Assembly (NCBI GenBank): GCA_050743625.1 | Contig: JBOGED010000336.1 | Location: 1 to 6,850 of the forward strand | Reading direction: 5' to 3' | Length of the DNA: 6,850 bases | DNA from: JBOGED01 sp050743625 | Lineage (GTDB): Bacteria; Actinomycetota; Nitriliruptoria; Euzebyales; Egibacteraceae | Part shown: piece after piece, positions 4,287 through 6,850 of the stretch | How the letters are laid out: the number at the start of each line of letters is the position of its first letter | Numbering within the stretch: position 1 is the first letter of the stretch | Made by a program: the position numbers and the translations under genes | Notes under the pieces: generated by a model | The model's input: the letters and a program-made list of their open reading frames with translations, nothing else | Told to the model about the DNA's origin: nothing | Database searches by the model: none

Positions 4287-6170
4287 ATGCGCGTCGTCTG
4301 TACCGCCGGCCACGTCGACCACGGGAAGTCCACGCTGGTGCGCGCGCTCACGGGAATGGAGCCCGACAGGTTCGCCGAGGAGCGCCGCCGCGGCCTCACC
4401 ATCGATCTCGGGTTCGCGTGGACCCAGCTGCGTGCCACGACGGGCCCGCCGATCACGGTGGCGTTCGTCGACCTCCCCGGTCACGAGCGGTTCGTGGGAA
4501 ACATGCTCGCCGGTGCTGGCCCGGTCGAGCTGGCACTGTTCGTCGTCGCCGCCGACGAGGGCTGGATGCCTCAGAGCCAGGAGCATCTCGACATCCTGGA
4601 CCTTCTGGGTGTTCGCCATGGCCTCGTCGCGCTGACCAAGGCGGACACTGTCGACCAGGACACGCTCGAGATCGGCACCGAGCTGGTGCGTGAGCAACTC
4701 GCCGGCACCGCCTTCGCTGAGGTCGACATCGTCCCGGTCAGCGCGCTGGTGGGCGACGGTCTCGACGTGCTGGCCGACCGCCTCACCGCCGTGCTCACCG
4801 CTGCTCCCGACGCGCCGGATCGCGGCCGCCCACGCCTGTGGATCGATCGTTCGTTCTCGGTCAAGGGCGCGGGCACCGTGGTCACCGGGACGCTCGGTGG
4901 CGGCCAGCTGCGCATGGGGGACGAGGTCGCCGTGCTACCGGGGAGGCGCACCGCACGCGTACGAGGCCTGCAATCGTTACAGGCGGCGGTCGGCGAGGCG
5001 GCACCGGGAAGCCGGGTCGCCGTCAATGTAAGCGGGATCGACCGTACCGAGATCGCCCGGGGAGACGCGCTCGGCCTGCCTGGCCAATGGCGCGCCGTTC
5101 GCTCCCTGGACGCGTGGGTGCGCGCGCTGCCCGGCCAGGAGGTCGGACGTAAGGGCGCGTGGCACCTGCATGCCGGGTCCTCGGAGCGCCTCGCGAAGAT
5201 CTACCCGTTGGCGGGGGAGAAGCTCGGGCCCGACGGGTTCGCCCGCGTGGTGCTCGACAATGCCGTCACAATCGAGGCCGGCGACCGCTTTGTGCTGAGG
5301 GAGGCGGGACGCCGCGCCACCGCGGGTGGTGGGGTCGTGTTGGACGCCGACCCGCCAGCTCGGTCTCGCGGTGGGGCGGCGCGGGAGTCTCGGCGCGATC
5401 AGCTCGCTGCCCGCCTAGTGGCGGTCCGAGCCGGGGATCGGGCGCGGCTTCTGGGTCTGCACGTCCGAGAGCGGGGTGGCGCCGTCGCCGCGCGCGCGGC
5501 AGCGGGGGTAGGGCTGGCGGTGGCTGACGCTCGCGAGGCCGCAGCACGGCACGGATTGCTCGCGTTAGGTCCGGTTTGGGTGCATCCCGAGTCCGCAGCT
5601 CATTGGACAAATGCGACGGTGGCCGCCCTCCGCGGCTACCACGAGGCTCACCCTGTCGACCGCGCCGCACCCAAGGATCTCGCGACTCGCGCCGCGGTGG
5701 GAGCGGGTTGTCCCGAGGCGTTGGCCGCGACGTTCCTTGACCTCCTCGTCCGCCGCGGCACGATTGTCGCCGAAGGGCCAGGCATGCGTACCCCCGCACA
5801 TAGGGTGACACTCGACGAGGGTCAAACGGCCGCGCGGGAGACCCTGCTCGCCGCGTTGTCGAACGCGCCGTTCTCGCCGCCGACCTTGAGCGAGGCGGCA
5901 CGGGCGGCGGGCGCGTCCCCGGCATTGGTCCGAGAGCTGGAAGCCGCGAAGGTGATCTGGCGCCTCACCCCCGATCTGGCGGTCACCGCCTCTGCCCTTG
6001 ACCTCGCGGTCGTCCGCTTGCGGGCTGCCTACCAGGCTGAAGGTCCGCTCACCGCCGCGAGGGCAAAGGAGATCCTGGGCACCAGCCGGAAGTTCGCCCT
6101 CCCAATCCTCGAGGAGCTCGACCGCCAGGGCCACACCCGCCGCCGGGGAGACGTCCGCGAGGTCCGCTAG
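4287..6170 (+). CDS. selB: Selenocysteine-specific translation elongation factor SelB
   Basis: 627 aa, the usual SelB length. It is the GTPase that brings Sec-tRNA(Sec) to in-frame UGA codons marked by a SECIS hairpin. The GTPase domain (about 1-172) shows the P-loop GHVDHGKST (8-16), the switch I signature RRGLTIDLGF (34-43), DLPGHERFVGNM (62-73), and TKAD (117-120) in place of NKxD. EF-Tu-like beta-barrel domains follow (about 181-352), including SVKGAGTVVTGTL (191-203). After a Ser/Arg-rich linker (358-371), winged-helix modules fill the C-terminus. The last ends in TSRKFALPILEELDRQG (599-615) and RRRGDVREV, the part that in known SelB proteins binds the SECIS RNA. The start fits the family N-terminus exactly, although no Shine-Dalgarno sequence precedes it. 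No other selenium genes are visible nearby. Confidence 0.97.
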   Translation: MRVVCTAGHVDHGKSTLVRALTGMEPDRFAEERRRGLTIDLGFAWTQLRATTGPPITVAFVDLPGHERFVGNMLAGAGPVELALFVVAADEGWMPQSQEHLDILDLLGVRHGLVALTKADTVDQDTLEIGTELVREQLAGTAFAEVDIVPVSALVGDGLDVLADRLTAVLTAAPDAPDRGRPRLWIDRSFSVKGAGTVVTGTLGGGQLRMGDEVAVLPGRRTARVRGLQSLQAAVGEAAPGSRVAVNVSGIDRTEIARGDALGLPGQWRAVRSLDAWVRALPGQEVGRKGAWHLHAGSSERLAKIYPLAGEKLGPDGFARVVLDNAVTIEAGDRFVLREAGRRATAGGGVVLDADPPARSRGGAARESRRDQLAARLVAVRAGDRARLLGLHVRERGGAVAARAAAGVGLAVADAREAAARHGLLALGPVWVHPESAAHWTNATVAALRGYHEAHPVDRAAPKDLATRAAVGAGCPEALAATFLDLLVRRGTIVAEGPGMRTPAHRVTLDEGQTAARETLLAALSNAPFSPPTLSEAARAAGASPALVRELEAAKVIWRLTPDLAVTASALDLAVVRLRAAYQAEGPLTAARAKEILGTSRKFALPILEELDRQGHTRRRGDVREVR

Positions 6171-6232
6171 GGCCCGCTCGATATCGCCGCGCCAACGCCA
6201 TCAGCGGATCGGACCGCGTGCTTGGGTTCTCG
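6171..6232. other. Convergent intergenic gap, no clear terminator
   Basis: These 62 bp separate the selB stop from the stop of the opposite-strand gene. I see only short imperfect complementarity (for example GCGG/CCGC around 6204-6217) and no T tract, so termination here is not explained by an obvious intrinsic hairpin. Confidence 0.5.
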
Positions 6233-6850
6233 TCAGGTGCGGGCGTGGACGCGGGTGGCGAGGGCGGCCACTCCGGGCATGGCGGCCTGGCGGGGGGAGG
6301 CCATCAGGTCGGTAACCAGGCGGCGAGCGGCATTGCGGGTGCGGACCTCGCCGGGCGCGATGCGTTCGGCGGCCAGCAACGTTCGGTAAGCGCGGTCGGG
6401 TTTGTCCCACTGCGCGTAGGCCAAAGCAACGTCAACCAACAGGCGGGCCTGGCGCTCAGTAGTGGGGATGGCCGCCAACGGCAGGGTACGCGCGTGGGCG
6501 AGCGCGGTACCGGCATCGCCGAGGATGTACGCGGCGGATACGCGGTGGCTGACGATGTTGGCCACCAGCGCCTGGTGCCGACCACGGTCGTAAGGGAACC
6601 GGGCCGCCGTCGCTTCGGCCTCGGCTAGCAGGTCGCTGGCGCCGTCGCGGTCGCCGGCGCGTGCGGCAGCGTAGCCGGCCGAGCAGTGCAGCATCCCATA
6701 CATCTCCAGGTGCTCGGGCCGGTCGCCCGAGGTATCGAGATGCGCCGCGGCGGCGAGAGTCAGGGTTTGGGCGCGATCGTAGAGCCCGGCGCGGCGAGCC
6801 ACAGAGGCCACGAGACGCTCGGACTCTGCGAGCGTCAGCGCGTCCTCGGC
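6233..6850 (-). CDS. C-terminal part of a helical-repeat (TPR-like) protein, probably an XRE-family regulator
   Basis: The frame is open from the TGA at 6233-6235 to the window edge, giving 205 residues of C-terminus; the start is outside. The sequence is rich in Ala, Leu and Arg, with paired amphipathic helices of the tetratricopeptide type. Examples are GMLHCSAGYAAARAGDRDGASDLLAEAEATA, given here only by its ends GMLHCSAGY and LLAEAEA, then SHRVSAAYILGDAGTALAHA and ARLLVDVALAYAQWDKPDRA. The block DVALAYAQW, followed by AERIAPGEVRTRNAARRLV, closely resembles the end of actinobacterial XRE/helix-turn-helix regulators with a C-terminal TPR-like sensor region. The DNA-binding N-terminus cannot be seen, so the regulator role is by family resemblance. 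It converges on selB and shows no link to it. A GTG at 6811 is internal, not the start. Confidence 0.8.
   Translation of the reverse strand, partial: AEDALTLAESERLVASVARRAGLYDRAQTLTLAAAAHLDTSGDRPEHLEMYGMLHCSAGYAAARAGDRDGASDLLAEAEATAARFPYDRGRHQALVANIVSHRVSAAYILGDAGTALAHARTLPLAAIPTTERQARLLVDVALAYAQWDKPDRAYRTLLAAERIAPGEVRTRNAARRLVTDLMASPRQAAMPGVAALATRVHART

Noticed and set aside
4100..4456. Minus-strand open frame of 118 codons across the selB start
   Set aside because: It overlaps the highly conserved GTPase region of selB and has no family resemblance. It is a shadow frame.

Overview
The window is GC-rich DNA (roughly 70% by eye) with strong G/C bias at third codon positions. Gene content points to an actinomycete or a related high-GC actinobacterium: a FAS1 lipoprotein with an MPT70/MPT83-like opening, a membrane-bound sulfite-oxidase-family molybdoenzyme, and a Streptomyces-type helical-repeat regulator C-terminus. 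Genus cannot be assigned from the sequence alone.

Layout. Positions 1-3849 hold four genes, all on the minus strand, read from right to left. They are a 419-aa lipoprotein made of two tandem copies of a His-containing helical domain (3849-2590), a 144-aa cupredoxin lipoprotein with a complete type 1 copper site (2525-2091), a 531-aa molybdopterin oxidoreductase with five membrane segments (1968-373), and the first 89 residues of a FAS1/fasciclin-type lipoprotein (268-1, cut by the window edge). Strong inverted repeats lie between genes 1 and 2 and between genes 2 and 3, so the block may be several transcription units or one unit with internal attenuation. All four products should act outside the cytoplasmic membrane, three as lipoproteins and one with its catalytic domain exported. 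This suggests an extracytoplasmic redox set in which the copper protein may exchange electrons with the molybdoenzyme. That partnership is inference.

Positions 3850-4286 form a 437-bp divergent intergenic region. It carries a long interrupted palindrome (4085-4136), a pair of short direct repeats, and a marginal 43-codon ORF ending just before selB.

On the plus strand, 4287-6170 is a full-length selB, the selenocysteine-specific elongation factor. The organism therefore probably makes selenoproteins, although no selA, selD or tRNA-Sec is visible in this window. Converging on selB from the right is the C-terminal part of a large helical-repeat protein, probably an XRE-type regulator (6233 to beyond 6850).

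The least conventional items are the duplicated His-domain lipoprotein beside the cupredoxin, and the palindrome between the divergent genes. No mobile element, CRISPR array, tRNA or rRNA was recognised.
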